Below are positions 17,464 to 25,888 of a stretch of DNA of 39,109 nt, piece after piece. The notes under the pieces are model-generated. The model was not told the origin of the DNA and searched no databases. It saw only the letters and a program-made list of their open reading frames with translations. The position numbers and the translations under genes are program-made. Position 1 is the first letter of the stretch. The number at the start of each line of letters is the position of its first letter. Source of the stretch: Sphingobacteriia bacterium (GTDB taxonomy: Bacteria > Bacteroidota > Bacteroidia > Bacteroidales > UBA7960); contig JAABSE010000033.1 of assembly GCA_011390575.1 (NCBI GenBank), positions 1 through 39,109 of the forward strand, in the 5' to 3' direction.

Positions 17464-18795
17464 TCAGAACCGGTATATCAAACCTCCCTCAAACACAGTG
17501 GGGTTTCCGAAAAGCGCATTTTCATTCTCAATTTGATCATATATTTTATATCCTACTCCTGCTTTGAACAGAAACCGTGTAGAAATCCGTTGCTGATACA
17601 TAAGCATTGCCTCCGCTATTGTACCACTCAAGTCATAAATCTGAGCACCGGCAATCTTATCATAATCGGCAGAAAACCCTCTGCCCACCATAAGAGAAAG
17701 ATAATGCTCAGTAGAAGAGAAGAAACGACGCACGGTAAGGAAATAAGAGTTGGATTTGGGGTCATCTCCCACAGAGGAGAAAGTAAAATAGGGTCTGAAA
17801 GAAAAATAATACTTTTTGTAATATTTGGTTAATGAACCGGTGACAATGAGCAGGTCCTTGGTTACAATCAGACTCTCTCTTTCATCAAAATTAAGAATCC
17901 TGAAACCTCCTGAAAACTCCCATGCAGCGGGAAGTGTCTGGTAAACCTCAAATCCAAACCTTGTAATGGGAAACAGCCTGCTGTCGGGTGAGTAGCCGAG
18001 GTTAAGATAGAGATACGTACCAGGCCGTACAGTGGGGTAAGCATCAGCTTCAATCTGAAGACTATTGACATCGTACCTTAAGGCATAATTGGCTCTAATC
18101 ATAACCGGACCCAGGCCCCGGGTGCGACGTCCCAGCTCAGCATAAAACAAATGCCATGGATCGATATCTATATCGCTTTCAAGAAAATGCGAACCTCTGT
18201 ATCCTACCCCAACATGGTTGAGCAGGCGGTTGGTTTTTATGGAGTCAAGCAATTCTCTGGCTTCTTCATGGGTGGGGTCCAGGTCAAGTATCTGATTGAG
18301 CAATACTACTGCTGCCAGTTCGTCTCCGGTTTCTTTCAGTGAAAGCGCTTTGCGATACAAAAGATGGGCATTATTGGGATCGTCGGTCAAAGCAATATCG
18401 ATGAACTTAAGGGCCTCTTTATAATCTTCATACCAGATTTGTAAATCAATAAGTGCAAAGAGTGCCTCTTTATTGCCCGGATCGGCCTGTAAAACTTCGC
18501 GTAACAAATCATTGGATTGCACAAACTCACCTTCCCATGAGTAGGTTCTTGCCTTGAGTATTTTTACATCGTGATAGTCGGGATAGACTTCAAGGATTTG
18601 CCGGCAGATTTCTCTTGCTTCTTCGTTTTTCCCTTCGAAAGCAAGCTCACGTGCCCTGAAATACCATCCATCGGGATCTTCTTCTACGGGGGGTTGCGCA
18701 AACAGTGCACTATTGAAAACGAGCAAAAACAACAGGAGAAGACCGGAGGCTATTTTTGGGGGCAAGGATACTAAATACCTGTTTGGTTCTTTCAT
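17464..18795 (-). CDS. TPR plus YaiO-family outer-membrane beta-barrel protein
   Basis: 443 residues from ATG 18795 (MKEPNRYLVS); a longer frame adds 12 residues before the signal peptide and is less likely. A signal peptide (about 14-34, ending SALFAQ) is followed by three to four TPR repeats (43-185) and a beta-strand-rich region (193-443) ending in YRF, the aromatic ending of outer-membrane barrels. The barrel resembles the YaiO family. TPR plus barrel is also the architecture of the polysaccharide export porins PgaA and BcsC, although this barrel is smaller. The HEAT gene follows after 35 nt. Likely role: periplasmic guidance and export of the polymer. Confidence 0.85.
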   Translation of the reverse strand: MKEPNRYLVSLPPKIASGLLLLFLLVFNSALFAQPPVEEDPDGWYFRARELAFEGKNEEAREICRQILEVYPDYHDVKILKARTYSWEGEFVQSNDLLREVLQADPGNKEALFALIDLQIWYEDYKEALKFIDIALTDDPNNAHLLYRKALSLKETGDELAAVVLLNQILDLDPTHEEARELLDSIKTNRLLNHVGVGYRGSHFLESDIDIDPWHLFYAELGRRTRGLGPVMIRANYALRYDVNSLQIEADAYPTVRPGTYLYLNLGYSPDSRLFPITRFGFEVYQTLPAAWEFSGGFRILNFDERESLIVTKDLLIVTGSLTKYYKKYYFSFRPYFTFSSVGDDPKSNSYFLTVRRFFSSTEHYLSLMVGRGFSADYDKIAGAQIYDLSGTIAEAMLMYQQRISTRFLFKAGVGYKIYDQIENENALFGNPTVFEGGLIYRF

Positions 18796-18888
18796 AAGGT
18801 TTATGTGGTTAACAAGTTCAGAGATTCGCAAATGGAACCTCTGAAAAATAATGAAAACTTTGTTTTAAAATAATAGCCTGTCAGAGGT

Positions 18889-19251
18889 TCAACGTTTAAG
18901 CAGAAACCTTTTAACTCTGATGGACAATTCATTGGGACTGAAAGGTTTGGTAAGGTAGTCGTCGGCTCCAAGTTTGAAAGCTTCAATGATGGTTTCTTCG
19001 TTACCCACTTTGGATAACACAATGATAGGAGTTGATTTGCCTAATTCATTCCGGGTAAGATTGATTAACTCCAATCCACCGGTAAAAGGCATAAGAAGAT
19101 CTGTAATAATCAGATCATAATCTGCTGCTTTTATTTTTTCAGAGGCAACTCGTCCGTCATTGGCCACTTCCACCTGATAACCTTCACGCTGAAGCTTATG
19201 CTCAATGGCTTTTATCATCATGAAGTCGTCTTCACATACCAGAATTTTCAT
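18889..19251 (-). CDS. Single-domain response regulator (CheY-like)
   Basis: 120 residues, a receiver domain only. The acidic pocket (E7, D8, D9), phosphoacceptor D51 in IITDLLMP, S80 and K102 are all in place, so it should accept phosphate. There is no DNA-binding or enzymatic output, so it must act by contact with a partner. It heads the YaiO/HEAT/GT2 operon, and the hybrid kinase with an HPt domain lies just upstream on the same strand, a plausible phosphate donor. Confidence 0.93.
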   Translation of the reverse strand: MKILVCEDDFMMIKAIEHKLQREGYQVEVANDGRVASEKIKAADYDLIITDLLMPFTGGLELINLTRNELGKSTPIIVLSKVGNEETIIEAFKLGADDYLTKPFSPNELSIRVKRFLLKR

Positions 19252-19362
19252 TTCTTATATTTTTAGTTGTTAATTGCTTTTAATTCGAAATACAACCACA
19301 CAGTTTTTCGCTATTTACCCGATGGTTCTCCTATTCAGACCAACTTCTTATATAAAGTGTCC

Positions 19363-19396
19363 CAAAAATAAGAAAAAAAAAGGCCAAACAAGCAAA
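19363..19396 (-). promoter_or_regulatory. Promoter of the response regulator-YaiO-HEAT-GT2 operon
   Basis: On the minus strand TTTG (19396-19393) and TATTTTTG (19370-19363) are separated by 22 nt, a good match to the TTTG / TAnnTTTG layout. The leader would be about 108 nt. Nothing else is seen in the 360-nt gap 19252-19611, and no terminator follows the kinase gene, so read-through from it is also possible. Confidence 0.45.
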
Positions 19397-19611
19397 AAAG
19401 CAATTTAAATACGTCATTTGTTGAAAAATAATCGTGGGTTATCCCATAATTTTTCTCACAAACCAACCTCATTGTGCATGGTTGTCAATATGTCACCAAA
19501 TCCCATGGCTGCATTCCGCCTTTTATGTTAAAGCTAAAAGTCACAGCCAACTTTCCAACCAGCGCTTGTGTACAATTTCGTTGAGCAGAAATCAGTGGTC
19601 CGTAAAGCATT

Positions 19612-21552
19612 TCACTCCTGGTTCTTGTCAAGGATTTTTTCAAGTTCTGCTTTTATTTCCTCCATTGCATCAACACACACCGCTTCCACCTTTTTTAACA
19701 ATTCAGGAATATCATCTGTATTCACTTCATTGGCAGAATTCTGTTCGATGGTTTCCACCTCGTTAAAAACAGATTTAATCCCCATAAAAGTTAGTTGAGG
19801 TTTAAATTTATGTGCAACATTGCGCAGGCTTTTCCAGTCTTTGTCCTGGTAAAATTGTTTCATGTCGTTCAGGACTCCCGGGGTATTTTCCAGGAAATAA
19901 GAGAGCATACTGATGGTGAAATCATCGTCCCCTTCACTTAATTGGTCAAGATAGTCCAAATCAATAAGCGATTCATTCTTTTTATCTTCTTCTTTCATAT
20001 CGGGGGTGTTTTGGTTGTTATTTGCGGGTGTTACCCACTTTTCCATTTTCTTTCTCAAATCTTTAATGTCATAGGGCTTTGGCACATAATCGTTGGCTCC
20101 GGCCTCAAGACATTTCAGAGGTGCTTCGCCCATTACGCTTGCGGTAATCGAAATAATAGGAATACTCTTTACCGGTTCGGGAAAGTCTTTCCGGATAATT
20201 CGAATGGCTTCATACCCATCCATTACAGGCATTTGCATATCCATGAGCACAATATCGTAACTACCGGTTCTGAGCTTTTCAACGGCTATTTTTCCATTTT
20301 CGGCAAAGTCGGCACTAAACCCGAACTTTTGCATATGTTTCTTAATGACCAGTTGGTTGATATCAACATCTTCGGCAATCAGCACCTTCATGGTGCCAAC
20401 TTTTTCAACCTCACTGCCGTTTTCCATCAATGGGGTATCTGCCTTCTCGCTGAGAGGAAACTGGTAGGGAATCAGAAACTGCACTTGAGTACCTTCGCTT
20501 TCGCGGCTTGAGATGGTAAATTCTCCCTGCTGCAATTCAATTAGTTGTTTTACAATAGACAAGCCCAGCCCCTGCCCTTTGTAAATCCGTTTGTCATCAA
20601 TTTTTTCCTGCTGGAACTTTTCCTGTATAAGAGCCAGATTCTCCTTTGCTATGCCAATTCCTGTATCGGTTATAATGAATTCAAAAACAAAATTTTCAGG
20701 ATTCTTGCCTGCCAGTCGGCATTTTAATTCAACATCACCTTTCCGGGTATATTTTACAGCATTCTCCAGCAAATGCATAAGTATTTGCTTCAACCGGAAG
20801 GGGTCGCCTAAAACAAATTCCGGCATAGCAGGGTCATATTCCAGGGTAAAATTCAGCTTTTTCTCTTTGGATTTTTCCCTGAACATCTTGGCCAGCGAAT
20901 TAACAATAATCTGGGGATTGAAGATCTTGTTCTGGAAACGGATCTGACCTGTCTCTATTTTATTCAGATCAAGCATATCTTCAACCATTCTCATAAGGAT
21001 ACTGGTGGCATTAAGGATGTTCTCCACATAGTTGTTTTGCTCATCTGTCAGGCTTGTTTCCTCAAGCAGGTTGGAAAGGCTGTAGATGCTATGCAGGGGA
21101 GTTCGCAGTTCATGACTCATATTGGCCAGAAACTGGTCTTTGATTTGAACGGCATTTTTGAAGGGAGTAATATCAGATCCTATAGATAAATACTGGTAAG
21201 GTTTGCTTCCATTGTTACAAAACGGGTAAATCACCGCTTCTTCCCAATAGGATTGATTTTCGCGCTGTACATTCAGCAGCTCCCCTTGCCATACAATACC
21301 CTGCTCGAGGGTTGACCACATGTTTTTCAATTCATCTTTGCTAAAGTCATTCGCACGTATAACATCCATGGGCTGACCCAGGACTTCCTCACGCTTTAAT
21401 CCTGATTTTTCACAAAACTTCTGGTTAACGTAAGTAATTTGCCTGTCTTCATCTGCCAGCACAAGAATGGCAGTATTGTCAAGGATTTTCTGGTATACGC
21501 TTAACTCTTTTACTGAATTTACAGGTATATAATCATGTAAGTGTTGAATCAT
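19612..21552 (-). CDS. Soluble hybrid histidine kinase: PAS-HisKA-HATPase-REC-HPt
   Basis: 646 residues. PAS domain (about 18-130), HisKA with H147 in MSHELRTP, HATPase with N264, D296TGIG and the GQGLGL box (327-332), receiver with E394/D395, phosphoacceptor D438 (LMDMQMPVMDG) and K492, and a C-terminal HPt with H581 in AHKFKPQL. There is no transmembrane segment or signal peptide, so sensing is cytoplasmic, possibly through a PAS ligand or redox state. The full relay H-D-H is intact, and the HPt needs a final receiver; the single-domain regulator 360 nt downstream on the same strand fits. Start ATG at 21552; no consensus promoter box found in the 497-nt upstream region. Confidence 0.93.
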   Translation of the reverse strand: MIQHLHDYIPVNSVKELSVYQKILDNTAILVLADEDRQITYVNQKFCEKSGLKREEVLGQPMDVIRANDFSKDELKNMWSTLEQGIVWQGELLNVQRENQSYWEEAVIYPFCNNGSKPYQYLSIGSDITPFKNAVQIKDQFLANMSHELRTPLHSIYSLSNLLEETSLTDEQNNYVENILNATSILMRMVEDMLDLNKIETGQIRFQNKIFNPQIIVNSLAKMFREKSKEKKLNFTLEYDPAMPEFVLGDPFRLKQILMHLLENAVKYTRKGDVELKCRLAGKNPENFVFEFIITDTGIGIAKENLALIQEKFQQEKIDDKRIYKGQGLGLSIVKQLIELQQGEFTISSRESEGTQVQFLIPYQFPLSEKADTPLMENGSEVEKVGTMKVLIAEDVDINQLVIKKHMQKFGFSADFAENGKIAVEKLRTGSYDIVLMDMQMPVMDGYEAIRIIRKDFPEPVKSIPIISITASVMGEAPLKCLEAGANDYVPKPYDIKDLRKKMEKWVTPANNNQNTPDMKEEDKKNESLIDLDYLDQLSEGDDDFTISMLSYFLENTPGVLNDMKQFYQDKDWKSLRNVAHKFKPQLTFMGIKSVFNEVETIEQNSANEVNTDDIPELLKKVEAVCVDAMEEIKAELEKILDKNQE

Positions 21553-22049
21553 TGTTTTATGTTAATTTGGTGTATAAACTTCCATTTTATCAACAACAAG
21601 AAAAAATAGTTTTTATCGACGAATAAGGTTATTAACAGATCTTAATACATTTAGCTAAATTATAAATTTTATCAAAAATCTCATCCAAATAGTTTTAAAT
21701 ACCTGTTTATTTCAAGGCAACTTCTGCCATTTCCGGCTTCTAAATTCATAGCGCATCAGAAAAACCTTAAGTTTTGGCAATATTATCCATCCTGCAATGG
21801 TTATTCTTAAGTTCCCAATAACATCCCGGCAGCACCATAGGAAACCTGGGTGCAGAGCACAGGAGCTTCCGGTAAAAGTACCCTGATTATTCGATCTTCT
21901 AACAATTATCTGCAAACAGTGACAGGTATTTTTCACGCGACGGCACTTATTCAATTTACTATGTGAAAGTTCGTTTATTATTTCTATTTTAGCAAAGGTT
22001 TCTCAGCAAATAACAGCTTATACGTCACTAATAGAAAAAGGATATATAA
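21553..22049. other. Intergenic region between divergent genes, no gene seen
   Basis: 497 nt between the hybrid kinase (minus) and the barrel protein (plus). It is A+T-rich near the kinase. Short frames on both strands lack any recognisable protein character. No exact TAnnTTTG box in either direction, no strong hairpin. Confidence 0.5.
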
Positions 22050-22685
22050 ATGGGCAAAAAAATACTTGTTTTAACTATCGGTATGGCAATGTTTTTCCAG
22101 GTTGCTTCGGCCCAGCGATTTCAGGGAGGCTTACGCGGAGGACTGGTAGCCTCAGAAGTAGCAGGAGACAACCTGGGTGGCCCCAATAAACTGGGGTGGT
22201 TTGCTTCTGCCTTTACTTTCGTTGAAATAACAGACTACACCGACCTGATGCTTGAGATCATGTATATTCGCAAGGGTAGCAAGTCGGTTCCCAATGAAAG
22301 AAACAACTTTTATGAATATAAATTTGACCTTCAATATGTAGAAGTTCCCCTGCATTACAGAATGGATATTTCCAGGTACACGGATATTACCTTCCTGGAG
22401 CAGCTTAAAATTAGCGCAGGTCTTTCGCTTTCAGTAGTAGTCGATTATCTTGAAACCGACATGGGAACTCCCGTGCCTGCGGAGGAAAGGGAAGACTTTC
22501 ATCCTGCTGAACTCAACATTTTGCTGGGCTTTTCTTTTCCTTTAAGATCTTCTCTTGACTTTACCTTTGGATTTTCCAACTCACTTACTCCTATCCGTCC
22601 TCATGCAGGTGGAGGAAAAGTCTGGTACAACCGCGGTCAATACAATACTTTATGGACATTTGGCATTTCCTATGTTTTCTGGTAA
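22050..22685 (+). CDS. PorT-like outer-membrane beta-barrel protein
   Basis: 211 residues with a signal peptide (to ASAQ, about residue 21) and alternating-strand sequence typical of the 8-stranded barrels of the outer-membrane beta-barrel family that includes PorT (PF13568-like); it ends with FW. Such proteins are abundant in Bacteroidota and mostly of unknown function. It is not close enough to call it PorT of the type IX secretion system. It stands alone, with non-coding DNA on both sides. Confidence 0.75.
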   Translation: MGKKILVLTIGMAMFFQVASAQRFQGGLRGGLVASEVAGDNLGGPNKLGWFASAFTFVEITDYTDLMLEIMYIRKGSKSVPNERNNFYEYKFDLQYVEVPLHYRMDISRYTDITFLEQLKISAGLSLSVVVDYLETDMGTPVPAEEREDFHPAELNILLGFSFPLRSSLDFTFGFSNSLTPIRPHAGGGKVWYNRGQYNTLWTFGISYVFW

Positions 22686-22960
22686 AAAAATAAGGCAACC
22701 GCTCTCCTTTATTGCACGGAAAACTGCATAAACAAAAGCCTCTAAAGTTAAAAATACCCAAGAATTTACAAAAAGCATATTGTTTTACTGTAACAGGAAA
22801 ATATCGCAAAACGAAGACCCTGAATCTGACCGACAGAAACATCCGTTTCAACGACACGAAACCCTTACCTGTCAAGGTACGTATAATAAAGGAGAATGCC
22901 CGGTAAATTTTACCCGCTTTAACACCGTGATTCCCCTAATATCTTTCTTTATGATTTACT

Positions 22961-22968
22961 TAAATTTG
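22961..22968 (+). promoter_or_regulatory. -7 box TAAATTTG for the serine hydrolase gene
   Basis: Exact TAnnTTTG match; the leader to the ATG at 23053 would be about 80 nt. The rest of 22686-23052 (367 nt) contains only short frames with no protein-like features and no terminator after the barrel gene. Confidence 0.45.
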
Positions 22969-23052
22969 CACAGAACAAAAGAATAAGCATAAACAAACAA
23001 GCTTCAGCGCACCTGCCGCTTTGAATAATCCAACTCCAAACAAGATTGCAGT

Positions 23053-24291
23053 ATGAGGTCCATTCTTCTCAATATAATTCCCACTTTTACATCCTTACGC
23101 AGTGTAATGTTTATTGTATTATTTCTCCTGATAGGAAACTACCATCAGGCCGTTGAAAAACAGCCCGATGGCAGACCCATTGAGGAAGAGCTAAGTTGGT
23201 ATTTTACTCCCCACGTTGAGTTTAATCCTGAATACAAAGCTTTCATTGAGAGGTCGCTTGACAGTTTGCTGCATAGAAGAGGATTTAATGGCAGCTTGCT
23301 GGTTGCCCACCAGGGTAAAGCGGTTTACAACAGAAGCAGAGGCCACGCCCGCTTTACCGACAAAACAGAATTTGCCGCTGAAAACAACATTTTCCAGCTG
23401 GCATCTGCAGGAAAACAATTTACTGCTTTTTCAATACTTATACTTAAAGAGAGAGGACTTATAAACCTCGACGATACTGTAGCTGCTTATATCCCGGGCT
23501 TTCCCTATTCTGACATTACGGTAAGACATTTGCTCAACCATACCTCGGGGCTGCAAAATTACTTTTATACTGTAGACAACTACTGGAAAAAGGAACGTTT
23601 ACCGGTACATCAGGATATGCTTGATCTAATCAATGCACATTCTCTTCCCCTGAATTTTACTCCCGGCAGGAGATACAGCTACTCCAACACCGGTTATGCA
23701 TTTTTGGCCATGCTGGTAGAAAAGATCAGCGGAGAAAGTTTTGCAGACTTTGTTCAAAACAACATTTTTACTCCCCTGGGAATGGAAAACTCATTTGTTT
23801 ATCATCCCGGTTTGGATCTCGATGAAATAGATGCTGTTGCAAGCCTGGCCAGAGGGTACGAAAGAGCCGGAAGATGGCGCAGAGAAATACCCGTAGATTT
23901 CAATGATGGAATTACAGGAGATAAAGGCATTTTTTCCACTACAGAAGACTTATTGAAATGGGATAATGCATTGGAGCATAATCAACTGGTATCTCTTGAA
24001 ACAAAACAAATGGCCTTTGAAAGCGGGCAATTGCGCAACGGCTACCGAACCAACTATGGTTTTGGTTTCAGAATAAGACAGAATCAGGGACAAAACATCA
24101 TCTACCACAATGGATGGTGGAAAGGTTTCAGAACCGCTTACGTAAGGTTACCGGAAAACACATTGATAGTTATCCTCAACAACACCACCGCATCAATTTC
24201 CGGGCTGGAAAATCAAATCAGAAGGATCGTAAACAATTGCCCTTACCCTTTATTTGAGGAAAAGCAAGAGGAAATGCTTGCCATGCAATAG
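23053..24291 (+). CDS. Class C beta-lactamase-fold serine hydrolase
   Basis: 412 residues. A hydrophobic N-terminus (about 16-30) suggests export or membrane anchoring. The active-site triad of the family is present: SxxK as S118-A-G-K121, YxN as Y210-S-N212, and the third motif as H352-N-G354. Members include AmpC-type beta-lactamases, D-aminopeptidases, esterases and penicillin-binding-protein homologues. HNG instead of KTG argues against a true beta-lactamase and for an esterase or peptidase role. It is convergent with the next gene, with 3 nt between the stops. Confidence 0.87.
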   Translation: MRSILLNIIPTFTSLRSVMFIVLFLLIGNYHQAVEKQPDGRPIEEELSWYFTPHVEFNPEYKAFIERSLDSLLHRRGFNGSLLVAHQGKAVYNRSRGHARFTDKTEFAAENNIFQLASAGKQFTAFSILILKERGLINLDDTVAAYIPGFPYSDITVRHLLNHTSGLQNYFYTVDNYWKKERLPVHQDMLDLINAHSLPLNFTPGRRYSYSNTGYAFLAMLVEKISGESFADFVQNNIFTPLGMENSFVYHPGLDLDEIDAVASLARGYERAGRWRREIPVDFNDGITGDKGIFSTTEDLLKWDNALEHNQLVSLETKQMAFESGQLRNGYRTNYGFGFRIRQNQGQNIIYHNGWWKGFRTAYVRLPENTLIVILNNTTASISGLENQIRRIVNNCPYPLFEEKQEEMLAMQ

Positions 24292-24294
24292 TTT

Positions 24295-25464
24295 CTAAAA
24301 AGCTACAATTTCATCCTGATAATTCCCTATAATGCTTTTCACCAGCGGTAAATAATATGCCAGGAAAAATCCGCTTTTATCGGTAGGGTCGGTAAGATCT
24401 GCCAGAAATAGTTCAGCATACTTCGCCCCTTTTAACCTTATAAATCGTCTCGATACGGGATTGTGACCAAAATCACCCGCAAAGTAATACATGCGTTTGG
24501 GCGACTCATCAAATAATACGGCAGGAAATCTGAGGGGAATCTGATGTTGCCTCAACAACTTTTCTCCCTCCGGGGTAAAGTCAAACTCGTACCAGGATAA
24601 CGCTCTCGCTGTTTCTGAAACAGGCAGGGTAATATCAAACCAGCCCGGATAGCTTATTTTCTCAGTAACCCCGTATTTGTTGCGCATATCCGCGTTTGTA
24701 TGAATATGCGGCAAAGCATTGTCCAGGTGAAGTTCCTCTTCAAGCACAACCAGGGTTTGATCCTCATGCACAAATACAACTCCTGCTCTTGAAAATGCCC
24801 ATGATTCTCCGTATTGAGCTTCATAAAGTTCCGGAATCCATCCCGGTAAGAACCTGTCGGGATGATTTTTATCCAGTGAATGAAAAAACCTACCTGTCCA
24901 CCCCTGCCATTCTATCCCCAGCATTTGTTCTGCTCTTCTTCTCTCTGCCAGTTGCGTAGGAGGAGCCAGAAATATAAATTCGGCCATGATGAGTTTGTCT
25001 GCTTTCAACATGTTTTCCAGAAATAATAAATCTTCCCGTGCCAATCCTCCGTAAATTTTTTCAACAGGTCCGTCATTCGTATTTCCTTCAGGATACATGT
25101 TGGAATAAACACCATAGCTGTCCACATAGTAAGCTGCCTGGTACTGAATAGACAATCGGCTAATTTCCAAAGGATTCAACCCGGACAAGTCTCTTATGGT
25201 ATAATTTGCTTCTTCTCCGGGGTAAAAACCAAAGTAATCATTATCCGGACTATAATCCTTTCCATTGGGTTTTACAAACCGATAGTGTTTTAACACCCAG
25301 TTGATGGCCCGGTGCCTTATATTATATTCGGTGTAGGAAGTTTTGTCCATTATAAAAATGGAGATGGGTTTTGGCGTTGTTAGCAGCCAGGCTAACCATA
25401 AAATAAATGGTATGCCAATAAAAATAACTGCAAGCCCCAGTAATGCTTTGTATCTTTTTTTCAC
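24295..25464 (-). CDS. Membrane-anchored protein of unknown function
   Basis: 389 residues starting with GTG (VKKRYKALLGL; read as Met). One N-terminal transmembrane helix (about 7-30) is followed by a large, probably periplasmic domain rich in aromatic and acidic residues. I do not recognise the family. Segments that look conserved in character are DSYGVYSNMYPEGN, the following Gly/Asp-rich turn, EEELHLDNALPHIH and YYFAGDFGHNPVSRRF. The alternation of strands and helices fits a globular alpha/beta domain. No repeats or lipobox. It has its own promoter and is monocistronic. Confidence 0.75.
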   Translation of the reverse strand: MKKRYKALLGLAVIFIGIPFILWLAWLLTTPKPISIFIMDKTSYTEYNIRHRAINWVLKHYRFVKPNGKDYSPDNDYFGFYPGEEANYTIRDLSGLNPLEISRLSIQYQAAYYVDSYGVYSNMYPEGNTNDGPVEKIYGGLAREDLLFLENMLKADKLIMAEFIFLAPPTQLAERRRAEQMLGIEWQGWTGRFFHSLDKNHPDRFLPGWIPELYEAQYGESWAFSRAGVVFVHEDQTLVVLEEELHLDNALPHIHTNADMRNKYGVTEKISYPGWFDITLPVSETARALSWYEFDFTPEGEKLLRQHQIPLRFPAVLFDESPKRMYYFAGDFGHNPVSRRFIRLKGAKYAELFLADLTDPTDKSGFFLAYYLPLVKSIIGNYQDEIVAF

Positions 25465-25499
25465 GCTTACAAATATTGAATCAGTGAAAAATCATTGAT

Positions 25500-25534
25500 C
25501 AAATTTACAATTTATTCGCAGAGAAACCCTGCAA
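25500..25534 (-). promoter_or_regulatory. Promoter of the unknown membrane-anchored protein
   Basis: On the minus strand TTG (25534-25532) and TAAATTTG (25507-25500) are 24 nt apart. Leader about 32 nt to the GTG start. Confidence 0.4.
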
Positions 25535-25654
25535 TCTGATTGGAAGCAATAATCACCTGATTATGTGTATACTAACAAAATGCGAATCTATACATAATTC
25601 TTCCCCCGCTCGTTACGGGTTCAAAACATTCTTCTCATCATGCATGACAATAGT

Positions 25655-25692
25655 TTAAATTTACATTAATATATTGTTAACTGCATTTTAAT
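25655..25692 (+). promoter_or_regulatory. Four TTAA(n) half-sites in exact 11-bp phase (Pho-box-like operator)
   Basis: TTAAA (25655), TTAAT (25666), TTAAC (25677) and TTAAT (25688) start exactly 11 bp apart with 6-bp spacers. Tandem 11-bp direct repeats are the recognised binding mode of PhoB/OmpR-type regulators. The array is 60 bp upstream of the -7 box of a PhoB-like gene, so autoregulation is the obvious reading. That this regulator binds here is inference. Confidence 0.55.
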
Positions 25693-25751
25693 TATACTGA
25701 TTATTAGACCCTAAGGTTGCAAAAACAGATTTACTTCAATGAAAATATAAT

Positions 25752-25759
25752 TACCTTTG
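25752..25759 (+). promoter_or_regulatory. -7 box TACCTTTG for the PhoB-like regulator
   Basis: Exact consensus, with a leader of about 125 nt to the ATG at 25889. No TTG at the normal -33 distance, as expected for a promoter that needs an activator. Confidence 0.45.
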
Positions 25760-25888
25760 TTCATTGTAAAAAAAATATGGTGATGTAAAAAGTTTTTATA
25801 AAATGCAGTAATGCAGAAAAAACGAATTATACACCGGATATTTTTTCCATAAGTGCGAAAGTCAGTTCCTTAAACCAACAATTTGCTG

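Noticed and set aside
21712..21954. 80-codon minus-strand frame
   Set aside because: Cys/Trp-scattered composition, no family resemblance, no promoter.
22050..22685. PorT of the type IX secretion system
   Set aside because: Only general barrel-family similarity; no other secretion genes near.
22712..22906. Small Lys-rich frame after the PorT-like gene
   Set aside because: TTG start, no promoter or conserved motif; composition is that of A-rich non-coding DNA.
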